From Psychroserpens damuponensis (GTDB taxonomy: Bacteria > Bacteroidota > Bacteroidia > Flavobacteriales > Flavobacteriaceae), in NCBI RefSeq assembly GCF_000826655.1, contig NZ_JXJO01000010.1:124001-188000 (forward strand): 64,000 nt of DNA, written 5' to 3'. Shown here piece after piece: positions 1-7,137 of the stretch (position 1 is its first letter; every line of letters starts with the position of its first letter). Both the position numbers and the translations under genes were made by a program. The notes below the pieces were generated by a model, which did not search any database, was not told where the DNA came from, and saw only the letters and a list, made by a program, of their open reading frames with translations.

Positions 1-81
1 GGCACCAGTTTCGGGATGTTTTATCATCCCAATGGTTCCGCCTGTATAGACTAATAATATGTTAGGTTGGTTTGCTACCAT
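1..81 (-). CDS. ansA: Type I L-asparaginase, N-terminal fragment (runs off the window)
   Basis: Only the first 27 codons are present. On the minus strand they begin MVANQPNILLVYTGGTIGM, which holds the TGGTIG motif with the catalytic threonine of the asparaginase/glutaminase family. Members hydrolyse L-asparagine to aspartate and ammonia, and type I forms are cytoplasmic. The ATG (79-81) lies three bases after the stop of tatD, so the two are probably co-transcribed. The rest of the gene lies outside the window, so completeness cannot be judged. Confidence 0.85.
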   Translation of the reverse strand, partial: MVANQPNILLVYTGGTIGMIKHPETGA

Positions 82-84
82 AAG

Positions 85-852
85 TTATATTCCGAAGATA
101 TCTTTAGAGTTTTGAGTGGTAATTTCGGCAATTTTTTCTTCGGAAACGTTATAAATTTCGGCTAATTTCTCAACAACTTTAATGATGTAACTACTTTCAT
201 TACGTTTTCCTCGAAAGGGTTTTGGTGCTAAATAAGGAGCATCTGTCTCTAATACAATATGTTTCAAATCAATGGCATTCAAAAATTGATCTATTTTACC
301 GTTTTTGAATGTTGCTACACCTCCTATTCCTAATTTCATATTTAATGAAATGGCTTTTTGTGCTTGCTCTAATGTACCAGTGAAGCAATGAAAAATTCCG
401 AAGAGATCATCATCCATAACCTCATCAAGTACTTCAAAAATGTCATCAAAAGCCTCTCTACAATGAATAATAATAGGTAATTTATAGTGTTTTGCTAGTT
501 TAATTTGATGTTTAAAGGCTTCTTTTTGAATCTCTAAAGTTGTGGTATCCCAATATAAATCAATCCCTATTTCTCCTATTGCATAGAATGAACGTTTTGC
601 CAGCATCTCTTCTACGTGTTGTAACTCTGACTTATAATTTTCCTTCACCGAAGTTGGATGTAAACCCATCATTAAAAATACCTGCTCTGGATAATCAGCT
701 TCTAATTGCAGCATAGATTGTGTATGTGTAGCATCAATTGCAGGTATAAAAAATCTAGAAACCCCTTGCGAGATGGCACGTTGCATCATTTCGTCTCTAT
801 CGTCATCAAAAGCGTCGCTATATAAATGTGTATGTGTATCTGTAATTATCAT
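85..852 (-). CDS. tatD: TatD family metal-dependent hydrolase (DNase-like)
   Basis: A 255-residue TIM-barrel hydrolase of normal length. Visible metal ligands are the N-terminal HTH pair (TDTHTHL), the glutamate in GEIGIDLYW, the histidines in IIIHCRE and FHCFTGT, and the aspartate in LETDAPYLAP. Family members are Mg-dependent 3'-5' exo- or endonucleases. The open frame extends upstream to 1020, but the family starts at MIITDTHTHL, so the ATG at 850-852 is chosen. It precedes the asparaginase gene by three bases. The exact substrate cannot be told from sequence. Confidence 0.93.
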   Translation of the reverse strand: MIITDTHTHLYSDAFDDDRDEMMQRAISQGVSRFFIPAIDATHTQSMLQLEADYPEQVFLMMGLHPTSVKENYKSELQHVEEMLAKRSFYAIGEIGIDLYWDTTTLEIQKEAFKHQIKLAKHYKLPIIIHCREAFDDIFEVLDEVMDDDLFGIFHCFTGTLEQAQKAISLNMKLGIGGVATFKNGKIDQFLNAIDLKHIVLETDAPYLAPKPFRGKRNESSYIIKVVEKLAEIYNVSEEKIAEITTQNSKDIFGI

Positions 853-1032
853 TATAAACTCATGTTGAATTTTTGTTTCACTTGCAAAATTACCATTTTG
901 CACTCTAATTTTGTTCTTTTTTATAAACGTAGCGATGCTATGTTGACAAAAAACAACTTCATTATAGGACAAAAGCGAACTTCTCGGTATAAAACTAAAA
1001 CTCAACACGAGTTTAAGCAAAAAAAATAGAAT

Positions 1033-1040
1033 TATATTTG
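1033..1040 (+). promoter_or_regulatory. -7 box of the retropepsin-like protease promoter
   Basis: TATATTTG matches the Bacteroidota -7 consensus TAnnTTTG exactly and lies 16 bases before the ATG at 1057. Initiation would leave a leader of about ten bases. Confidence 0.6.
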
Positions 1041-1056
1041 CTTAAAATCTAGAGTA

Positions 1057-1497
1057 ATGGAAACTTTACAAGAGTACCTTATAAATAAAGGGTATACTAA
1101 AATCAAATTAAAATTAACTAAGACCAATCATTTTGAAATCAAAGCCAAAATAAACGGTGTAAAAGGAAACTTTATTTTAGATACTGGAGCATCGAGTTCT
1201 TGTGTTGGCTTTGAAGCTATTGATACTTTTAAACTCAATGCTAAAGACTCTAAAATAAAGGCAGCTGGTGCTGGAGCAACCGACATGCTTACTCAACTAT
1301 CTAAGAAAAATACGCTTAAAATTGGCAAATGGAAAAAAGATAAAGTCGTTTTAGTTTTATTCAATTTATCTCACGTCAACACAGCACTAACTGCCCATAA
1401 CGCACAACCTGTAGATGGCATTATAGGTGCCGATATTTTAAAAAAATCTAAGGCAGTTATAGACTACGAAAAAAAATATTTGTATTTAAAACTGTAG
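1057..1497 (+). CDS. Single-domain retropepsin-like aspartic protease
   Basis: The 146-residue product has the catalytic signature LDTGASSS around D42 and a second hydrophobic-Gly motif (DGIIGADIL) near residue 122. This is the layout of a single-domain clan AA aspartic protease that would act as a dimer. No signal peptide or membrane segment is seen, so it is probably cytoplasmic. It is transcribed divergently from tatD and lies 63 bp before a response regulator gene. The target is unknown; bacterial members of this clan are little studied. Confidence 0.75.
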   Translation: METLQEYLINKGYTKIKLKLTKTNHFEIKAKINGVKGNFILDTGASSSCVGFEAIDTFKLNAKDSKIKAAGAGATDMLTQLSKKNTLKIGKWKKDKVVLVLFNLSHVNTALTAHNAQPVDGIIGADILKKSKAVIDYEKKYLYLKL

Positions 1498-1560
1498 GAA
1501 AATATCATTTTATGTTAAAATCCCTTATATTTAAATTTAATCCCTGATTTTAATAGCAAC

Positions 1561-2196
1561 ATGTCAACGTCAATCATTATAGCAGATGATCATCCACTTA
1601 TTTTAAAAGGACTCAAAGATTTTTTAGTAGAAAAAGAATTTAATGTTATTGCTAGTGCAAAAAATGGCAAAGAGGCTTTAACTCTCATCAATGCTCATAA
1701 ACCAGATATTGCCATATTAGATATACAAATGCCTATCCTTACTGGATTGCAAGTGGCAGAGAAATGTAAAGAAGCCAATCTAGATACTAAAATTATTATA
1801 ATCACTTTTGAGAAAAGTGAAGCTATTTATAATAAGGCAAAATCGTTAGATATATATGGTTACATTTTAAAAGAGTTTGCTATTGAGGAACTAGAATACT
1901 GTATTTCTTGTGTTTTAAGAGAATACCATTATTTTAGTCCGGAGCTCATAGAATATATAGAAATCAAGAAAATCCCTGAGGCACTAAAAACCTTAACAGA
2001 TACCGAAATAAAAGTACTTAAACGCATTGCTGATAATAAAACGGCTAAAGAAATTGCTAATGATTTGTCCATTTCTGATAGAACCGTTGAAAAACACAAA
2101 AGTAATATACGAACTAAGCTCAAATTAGAATCTAAGGCCAATAGTATCGTATTGTATGCTAAAGCTCATGAAGAATTTTTAAATAAGTATGACTAG
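1561..2196 (+). CDS. Response regulator, NarL/LuxR family (orphan)
   Basis: The 211-residue protein has a receiver domain (residues 1-125) with the acidic pair D9-D10, phospho-acceptor D54 in AILDIQMP and lysine K104. A LuxR-type HTH follows at about 145-195 (LTDTEIKVLKRIADNKTAKEIA). It should bind DNA as a phosphorylated dimer. No histidine kinase gene is near. The tandem small-RNA units with palindromic operators start about 150 bp downstream, so this regulator is a natural candidate to control them; that link is inference. Confidence 0.92.
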   Translation: MSTSIIIADDHPLILKGLKDFLVEKEFNVIASAKNGKEALTLINAHKPDIAILDIQMPILTGLQVAEKCKEANLDTKIIIITFEKSEAIYNKAKSLDIYGYILKEFAIEELEYCISCVLREYHYFSPELIEYIEIKKIPEALKTLTDTEIKVLKRIADNKTAKEIANDLSISDRTVEKHKSNIRTKLKLESKANSIVLYAKAHEEFLNKYD

Positions 2197-2349
2197 AAGA
2201 TCATTGCGAGATAAACAAAATGTACTTTATTAAACGTATTACTCTACTTTGAGTACACAAAGTTGTCTACCTTTCATCAATATATTTATAAAAAAATTAG
2301 AGTATTAATGTCTAGGTTATTAGTAATTTCTGCGTTTTTTATTAAAAAC

Positions 2350-2363
2350 AGGTAAATATACCT
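2350..2363. promoter_or_regulatory. Imperfect palindromic operator of small-RNA unit A
   Basis: The sequence aggtaaatatacct has 5-base arms (aggta/tacct). It sits directly before TATTG, where the likely -33 TTG falls at 2365-2367, the same relative place as the perfect palindromes of units B and C. Confidence 0.45.
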
Positions 2364-2399
2364 ATTGTCAATATGAATAGAATTGAAGACATTTACACC

Positions 2400-2466
2400 G
2401 TTATTAATTTCTTAAGGGAGAATTTAATTTATAAGAAACTCTAGATCTTAAAGGTCTAGAGTTTTT
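2400..2466 (+). ncRNA. Small RNA unit A
   Basis: A predicted RNA of about 67 nt. It begins near gttattaa, eight bases after a TTTA box at 2392 that is spaced from the TTG at 2365 exactly as in unit B. The RNA carries a purine-rich ttaagggag segment and a possible ttctta/taagaa stem, and ends in a strong terminator. There is no open frame. It resembles units B and C in plan and in its first bases, which suggests paralogy. Confidence 0.5.
2439..2466 (+). terminator. Terminator of unit A
   Basis: A 10-bp stem (2439-2448 with 2452-2461) is followed by five T. One pair is T-G, a wobble in plus-strand RNA but a mismatch on the other strand, which supports plus-strand transcription. Confidence 0.75.
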
Positions 2467-2476
2467 CATATAAATC

Positions 2477-2526
2477 ATAAAACTTTAACAGTTTAAAATC
2501 AAAATATACGTAGAACTACGTATTGT
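2477..2526. repeat. 50-bp direct repeat, copy 1 (unit B promoter)
   Basis: Identical to 2634-2683 except for one base (C2483/T2640). It includes the perfect palindrome atacgtagaactacgtat (2506-2523; 8-bp arms, 2-bp centre) and ends at the TTG of the presumed -33 box. Confidence 0.9.
2506..2523. promoter_or_regulatory. Perfect 18-bp palindromic operator of unit B
   Basis: The sequence atacgtagaactacgtat has 8-base arms and abuts the -33 TTG (2523-2525). A TTTG core follows at 2550-2553. This position suits an activator that contacts RNA polymerase, such as a LuxR-family dimer. Confidence 0.6.
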
Positions 2527-2557
2527 TTGGTCATGATATAATACCGAAGTTTGCATT

Positions 2558-2622
2558 GCTATTAATCAATTTCCTTTTTACAAAGGATTAAAGCTCTAAG
2601 CCATATGGTTTAGAGCTTTTTT
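2558..2622 (+). ncRNA. Small RNA unit B
   Basis: A predicted RNA of about 65 nt that starts near gctattaa, eight bases after the start of the TTTG core. It contains a small hairpin (tccttt/aaagga) that encloses an AAAGGA segment, then the terminator. There is no coding potential. Start, length and layout match unit A. Confidence 0.55.
2590..2622 (+). terminator. Terminator of unit B
   Basis: A stem of about 14 bp (from 2590 to 2619) encloses a short loop and runs into T-rich sequence. A G-T pair is tolerated only in plus-strand RNA. Confidence 0.8.
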
Positions 2623-2633
2623 GTGTTTAAAAA

Positions 2634-2683
2634 ATAAAATTTTAACAGTTTAAAATCAAAATATACGTAGAACTACGTATTGT
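2634..2683. repeat. 50-bp direct repeat, copy 2 (unit C promoter)
   Basis: This is the second copy of the 2477-2526 repeat, exactly 157 bp away, with the palindrome at 2663-2680. The TTTG core at 2707-2710 keeps the same 157-bp offset, so the whole promoter was duplicated. Confidence 0.9.
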
Positions 2684-2716
2684 ATGACGTTGCTTTAATG
2701 ACGTACTTTGTACAAG

Positions 2717-2810
2717 AGTTATTAAGTTTAAAGGGATTTACTTTAAAGTAACTCTATTAATTAATTAGGGTATAAGGCTCTGGGACTCTTCATAATCCCA
2801 GAGTTTTATT
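2717..2810 (+). ncRNA. Small RNA unit C
   Basis: A predicted RNA of about 90 nt that starts near gttattaa. It has a 7-bp hairpin (tttaaag/ctttaaa) presenting a GGGATTTA-containing loop and a terminator with an 8-bp stem. It is longer than units A and B. Its terminator lies only about 33 bases before the ATG of a small membrane peptide, so it could instead be an attenuated leader of that gene. Confidence 0.5.
2778..2810 (+). terminator. Terminator of unit C
   Basis: The stem ctctggga/tcccagag (2778-2785 with 2796-2803) is followed by ttttatt. Confidence 0.75.
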
Positions 2811-2843
2811 TAAACAAAAACGTATAATTTAAAACGTACAAAA

Positions 2844-2954
2844 ATGGAAACGATGAAAAACAAACAAAGTCTTACCAATAGAATATTTATTGCTGGCTTA
2901 ATCTTTAGTGCCATTTTAATCATATCAATTAATATTCTCGTAAATTTTTTTTAG
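2844..2954 (+). CDS. 36-residue single-span membrane peptide
   Basis: The frame encodes METMKNKQSLTNRIFIAGL and continues with about twenty hydrophobic residues to INILVNFF, then TAG. A short basic head followed by one membrane segment is typical of small regulatory membrane proteins. The ATG at 2853 is an alternative start. A strong terminator lies 30 bp downstream. No -7 box is obvious after the unit C terminator, so read-through from unit C is possible. No family is recognised. Confidence 0.5.
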   Translation: METMKNKQSLTNRIFIAGLIFSAILIISINILVNFF

Positions 2955-2983
2955 TTAGTTATTAGTTATTTTTTATTAGGGAG

Positions 2984-3019
2984 AAAAAGCGCAACACTAT
3001 TTATGGGTTGCGCTTTTTT
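2984..3019 (+). terminator. Terminator after the small membrane peptide
   Basis: The stem aaaaagcgcaac/gttgcgcttttt encloses a loop of about 11 bases and continues into a T tract. Confidence 0.8.
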
Positions 3020-3097
3020 AAAAAAGAAAGACCGCTTACTAAGTAAGCAGTCTCTCAATAAACTTAAATTAAATAACCGTTCAACTTTATCTAATTT
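3020..3097 (-). ncRNA. Possible minus-strand small RNA
   Basis: On the minus strand an exact -7 box TAAATTTG (3104-3111) is followed by about 75 bases without a gene, then a hairpin (3029-3053) and a T-rich tail. The hairpin has an A-C mismatch on the plus strand that becomes a G-U pair on the minus strand, which supports this orientation. No clear -33 TTG is present. It could also be only a leader or terminator remnant. Confidence 0.35.
3058..3097. repeat. Repeat of about 40 bp, copy 1
   Basis: The block starts aaacttaaatta, continues taaccgttcaac and ends tctaatt. It recurs with small gaps at 3848-3880. Both copies lie upstream of genes for exported proteins (3204 and 3890). Confidence 0.7.
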
Positions 3098-3203
3098 AGA
3101 CTTCAAATTTACAAAATAGTTACCTAAGCATAACTTTGATTACGGTTTAAACGTAATATTATATGTAATTTTATTATAGCTTTAAAGAAAAAAACATAGC
3201 CTT

Positions 3204-3773
3204 ATGAAATCACTTTTAAAAACAAAACTTAACCAATCAGTAATATTTCTTTTCTTCATTTGTTTATTTACAGCCTGTAAAAATGATGATGACAATCCAC
3301 CACAAAACCCAATAGACCAATTGCCACCTATGACACAAACGGGAGAGCAAACATTTGGTTGCCTTATTAATGGAGAACCTTTTATACCGCCAAGTTTTGG
3401 CAGTAATGCTCCTAATGCTTTTTATCAATTTGTAGATGGCGCTTACACACTTGGGATTTCTGCAAGAAATAATAGCTCAATTGGTTTACAGTCGATAATA
3501 ATTGGTGGAATCGATATTGTAAATATTAATGAAATCACCTATGATTTGGAATCATTCTCAATTGGTAATCTTTATGGCTTATATGATTTGGTTTTGGATG
3601 AGAATTCAGAAACATATTACACTAATGAAAATTATCCAGGAACATTAACAATTACAAATTTTGACAATCAAAATTTTATTATATCAGGGACATTTGAATT
3701 TATAGTTTTAGATGATGATGGCAACGAAATTAATATCACAGACGGTAGATTCGATTTAAACTTCACTAATTAA
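3204..3773 (+). CDS. Lipoprotein, DUF6252-like
   Basis: The 189-residue protein has a lipoprotein signal peptide ending in the lipobox LFTAC, so Cys25 should be lipidated. A negatively charged stretch (KNDDDNPP) follows, which resembles a lipoprotein export signal for the cell surface in Bacteroidota. The mature part begins TFGCLINGEPFIPP, a pattern typical of DUF6252 proteins, and is predicted to be beta-rich. No enzymatic motif is seen. The family assignment is from memory of this motif. Confidence 0.65.
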   Translation: MKSLLKTKLNQSVIFLFFICLFTACKNDDDNPPQNPIDQLPPMTQTGEQTFGCLINGEPFIPPSFGSNAPNAFYQFVDGAYTLGISARNNSSIGLQSIIIGGIDIVNINEITYDLESFSIGNLYGLYDLVLDENSETYYTNENYPGTLTITNFDNQNFIISGTFEFIVLDDDGNEINITDGRFDLNFTN

Positions 3774-3847
3774 TCCTAAAAACAATCCAAAATGACTTAG
3801 CTTAAAAAATAACAAAAGACAATCTATTTTATAAACTCTCTTCTAAC

Positions 3848-3880
3848 AAACTTAAATTATTAACCGTTCAACATCTAATT
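3848..3880. repeat. Repeat of about 40 bp, copy 2
   Basis: Second copy of the 3058-3097 block. It ends only ten bases before the ATG at 3890, so here it forms part of the leader of the hydrolase gene. Confidence 0.7.
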
Positions 3881-3889
3881 CAACTATTT

Positions 3890-6800
3890 ATGAAAATCCT
3901 TAAACACACATTAAAAAGCCTTTTTGGTTTGGTATTATTATTTTTCACTACTTCAACCAAAGCTCAAACCATCAATACCACATTAGCTCAAGATATCAAT
4001 AACGTATTTAGCCTTTTAGAAAAAAATCGAATACCTCACAACATCCTTTTAGATTATGGTTTTGACCGTATTGATGTGGCAAGTTTTGATGGCGTACTAC
4101 GTACAGATAACTATATAGGTTTAGAACGCTATGGTCAAATTTATAATGCTTTGGTATCTTCTGCAACAGCAGTAAATGTTAGTGGATTTGAACCTCCAAG
4201 TCAAGAACTTACAGAGTGGCAAACTTTACAAAAACAAAAAAATGACTTAGCTAAAATGAGTAATAAGGCATCTGTGATACTTAATGGGTTGCTCTACAAA
4301 TATTCTAAAATTAACTCTAATGCGCTTGCAAATAACAAAATACAAGTCATTAATGGCAAGTATGATGATAAATACAAAAGAGGTGCTTGGCAAAATCCTT
4401 ATGATGTACATACAGCATTTGCTATAAGTGCTCCCATATTATATATCAACAAACCGCAAGTAGAAGTATCTTTACCTGCCACACTTTGGCATAGCAATAC
4501 TACAATTACTAATCTAGATATAGATTTTGGTGATGGTAATGGGTACAAAAGTATTTTAAATAACACCACTGCGAATACAACATATACTAATATTGGAACT
4601 TATGATTGGACTTATCGTGTACAATTAAGTAATGGACAATATAAATATTGTCGACAAAAAGTTAAGGTAACTCAAGTAGATAATAGTGCTCAGGCTAGAA
4701 ATCCTGCTTGTGGCCAATTGGATATTGAAGAAATTACAGCATCAAAATCTTACCAAGGGGTATTTGGTACAGCGACTTTACAGATTGCTTATGGTTCTGC
4801 AGATTGTCAATTGCGTAATCCATTGATTATTGCAGAAGGTTTAGATACGGGATTATTGGCGCAGGCAGGAAGTATTGGTGATAGTGATTATAATTCTTTT
4901 AGATTCTCAGTGTTAGCATCTCAAAGTCCAGATTTACAAGATTTAATAACGAACAATACAGCAATTGATTACGACATAGTATACGTCAACTGGGATAACG
5001 GTACAGATTTTATTCAACGTAACGCTTTTGTTTTAGAAGCAGTTATAGATTGGGTTAATACTAATAAAACAGGTAATGCACAAAATGTTGTACTCGGTCA
5101 AAGTATGGGCGGTTTAATTGCACGCTATGCCTTGCGTGATATGGAGAATAATAGTGAAGATCACGACACTAATTTATATATAAGTCATGATGCTCCTCAT
5201 CAAGGTGCGCATTTACCTCCTGGTATATTGCACATGGGAAGACATGTTGCGCATGAGTTTTTACAAACACCATTGGGTAATATTAATATACCCGTAGAAG
5301 GCGTTGGTAATTTAGGTCTAGCTACTATCAATGATTTGTTAGACGCACCAGCTATCAATCAAATGTTAATTAGTGGAGTTAATAGCAGTAGTAATAGAGA
5401 TGACACTGTGCATACCAATTGGCAAACAGAGCTTAATACCATGGGATATCCTCAGCAAACAAGAAATATAGCACTAAGTAATGCTAGCCACTGTGCAGAG
5501 CCACAAGGCTTAATTTCTAATCAAAGCTTACTTACAGTGACAGGAAATGGAGGTACAAGTGATTTTACAAGTTTAGTTGAGTTTTTCTTATTTCTTGGAC
5601 CTTTAGTCGGTGACTTTTTAAATGATACACCTACTTTTTTATTAGGGTTTCTTCCTGGTAACACATTACTTGACGCAGAGTTTAGGGTAAATGCTTTTCC
5701 ATCTTCTGGCATTTCTCGTGTATATAAGGGTAGATTAACGTACAAAAAAACGCTGTTATGGTTAGTCCCAATTACAAGAACAATTTTTGATGAATCTAAA
5801 AACTCTCAACCTGGAGATCTGTTTTTAGATAATTTTCCTGGAGGTGCTAATCCAAGTTCAGTAATTTTTAATGCTAGTGATTTTGAAGATAATTTCTTTT
5901 TTAATTATGGTTTTAATTTAGATGTTAATTTAGATTTTGATTTCATACCTGTGACTAGTGCATTAGATGTAGGTAGCGGAAATACTACTTTGACTAATGC
6001 TGATTATTTTAGAATTTACACATCTGCAAATCCTCCAACGGGTTCAAAAGCAATACCGTTTGACAGTTTTAGTACATCGTTAAATAACACAAGTACTAAC
6101 GAACCACATATTACATTTAATAGAAGAAATGGAGATTGGTTAGCAGCAGAATTAGATGTAGCAATAGCTGATTTTGATTTTGATTGCTCCTTTGTTTGTG
6201 ATGAGAACGCAATCTCAGGTTCAGGATTAATTTGCAATACTGCCACCTACTCAATTAACAGTACAGATATAACCAATATAGATTGGGATATCACACCTGT
6301 AAATGCTGGTACTATAACAGAGAATATTAATGATGTATCGCAGATTACAATCACTAGAGCTTTTGGATACAGTGGTACTGTTACTTTGAGTGCCTCAGTA
6401 GATACAAATCGTTGTGGTAATGATATTCCCTTAAGTAAAACTATACACTTTGGTCGTCCAACTGCTAATGGTTCAGTTCTTATTTTTGGTGATGCCGATT
6501 TAAATCCAGGACCAACTGACTCTGCGGTATTTACCGTAAATACAAATAATATGCAAGCTTGGAGTTCTATTGATTGGGTAATCTATAGTGGTTCTTACCC
6601 AAATGCTTCAATAAATTTTAATATTCAATCTACTGGCGGAAGTAATAAAACCGTTGTAGTTACAGCAGATGCATCAACACCAGAGGGTAGTTACTATATA
6701 CAGAGTAGAATTACAAACAGTTGTGGTTATTATCCTGTTGATAGAGTTTTTTATGTTAATGAAGCTGGTGATCCACAATTTTATCCACGAATGTCAAATA

Positions 6801-7051
6801 GCTATAGCGTTTATCCAAATCCATCAAAAGACATCGTAAACATTACTTCGATTAGCGACGAGAAAGAACAAACCAAAAAAGACACTAAAGTCTCTGGAGA
6901 ATTATTTGATGTTCTTGGGAAATCAAAACTAAAAGTTGATATGCAACACAATAAAGCTCAATTTTCAGTAGCAAGATTAAACCCTGGGGTATATGTGCTC
7001 AAAATTTATTTAGGAGAGCATATTGAAACACATCAGGTGTTAGTTAAATAA
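3890..7051 (+). CDS. T9SS-exported alpha/beta hydrolase (lipase/esterase-like)
   Basis: The 1053-residue protein starts with a signal peptide ending near TKAQT. A PKD-like segment (about residues 200-260) precedes an alpha/beta hydrolase core with the nucleophile motif GQSMGG (serine near 404) and a preceding YVNWDNG segment. Beta-rich repeats and a C-terminal T9SS sorting domain (SVYPNPSKD... to QVLVK) follow. It should cross the outer membrane by type IX secretion and be released or anchored. The substrate is unknown; ester or lipid hydrolysis fits the motif. Confidence 0.8.
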   Translation: MKILKHTLKSLFGLVLLFFTTSTKAQTINTTLAQDINNVFSLLEKNRIPHNILLDYGFDRIDVASFDGVLRTDNYIGLERYGQIYNALVSSATAVNVSGFEPPSQELTEWQTLQKQKNDLAKMSNKASVILNGLLYKYSKINSNALANNKIQVINGKYDDKYKRGAWQNPYDVHTAFAISAPILYINKPQVEVSLPATLWHSNTTITNLDIDFGDGNGYKSILNNTTANTTYTNIGTYDWTYRVQLSNGQYKYCRQKVKVTQVDNSAQARNPACGQLDIEEITASKSYQGVFGTATLQIAYGSADCQLRNPLIIAEGLDTGLLAQAGSIGDSDYNSFRFSVLASQSPDLQDLITNNTAIDYDIVYVNWDNGTDFIQRNAFVLEAVIDWVNTNKTGNAQNVVLGQSMGGLIARYALRDMENNSEDHDTNLYISHDAPHQGAHLPPGILHMGRHVAHEFLQTPLGNINIPVEGVGNLGLATINDLLDAPAINQMLISGVNSSSNRDDTVHTNWQTELNTMGYPQQTRNIALSNASHCAEPQGLISNQSLLTVTGNGGTSDFTSLVEFFLFLGPLVGDFLNDTPTFLLGFLPGNTLLDAEFRVNAFPSSGISRVYKGRLTYKKTLLWLVPITRTIFDESKNSQPGDLFLDNFPGGANPSSVIFNASDFEDNFFFNYGFNLDVNLDFDFIPVTSALDVGSGNTTLTNADYFRIYTSANPPTGSKAIPFDSFSTSLNNTSTNEPHITFNRRNGDWLAAELDVAIADFDFDCSFVCDENAISGSGLICNTATYSINSTDITNIDWDITPVNAGTITENINDVSQITITRAFGYSGTVTLSASVDTNRCGNDIPLSKTIHFGRPTANGSVLIFGDADLNPGPTDSAVFTVNTNNMQAWSSIDWVIYSGSYPNASINFNIQSTGGSNKTVVVTADASTPEGSYYIQSRITNSCGYYPVDRVFYVNEAGDPQFYPRMSNSYSVYPNPSKDIVNITSISDEKEQTKKDTKVSGELFDVLGKSKLKVDMQHNKAQFSVARLNPGVYVLKIYLGEHIETHQVLVK

Positions 7052-7069
7052 TAAAAATTAATATAAACC

Positions 7070-7102
7070 AAAAGCGTAATCTAAAATATAGATTACGCTT
7101 TT
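7070..7102. terminator. Bidirectional terminator between the hydrolase and sucB
   Basis: 13-base arms (aaaagcgtaatct and its complement) at 7070-7082 and 7090-7102 have A/T tails on both sides. The genes on either side converge here. Confidence 0.85.
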
Positions 7103-7137
7103 TGAGTTTTTATATTTCCGAAGAAAAGAAAATTAGT

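Larger units (their letters stand above)
2197..3203. other. Thousand-base intergenic region holding a small-RNA array
   Basis: No open frame longer than 36 codons is convincing here. The region holds three promoter-RNA-terminator units, a 36-residue membrane peptide gene and a possible minus-strand small RNA, each listed separately. Between 2197 and 2340 there is a further TACTTTG sequence near 2245 but no clear terminator, so no fourth unit is called. Confidence 0.7.

Noticed and set aside
826-1029. 67-codon open frame on the plus strand over the tatD start
   Set aside because: It is the shadow of tatD and its upstream region; it has no promoter and no protein-like composition.
2197-2340. 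A fourth small-RNA unit upstream of unit A
   Set aside because: There is a TACTTTG sequence near 2245, but neither a matching palindrome nor a terminator follows.
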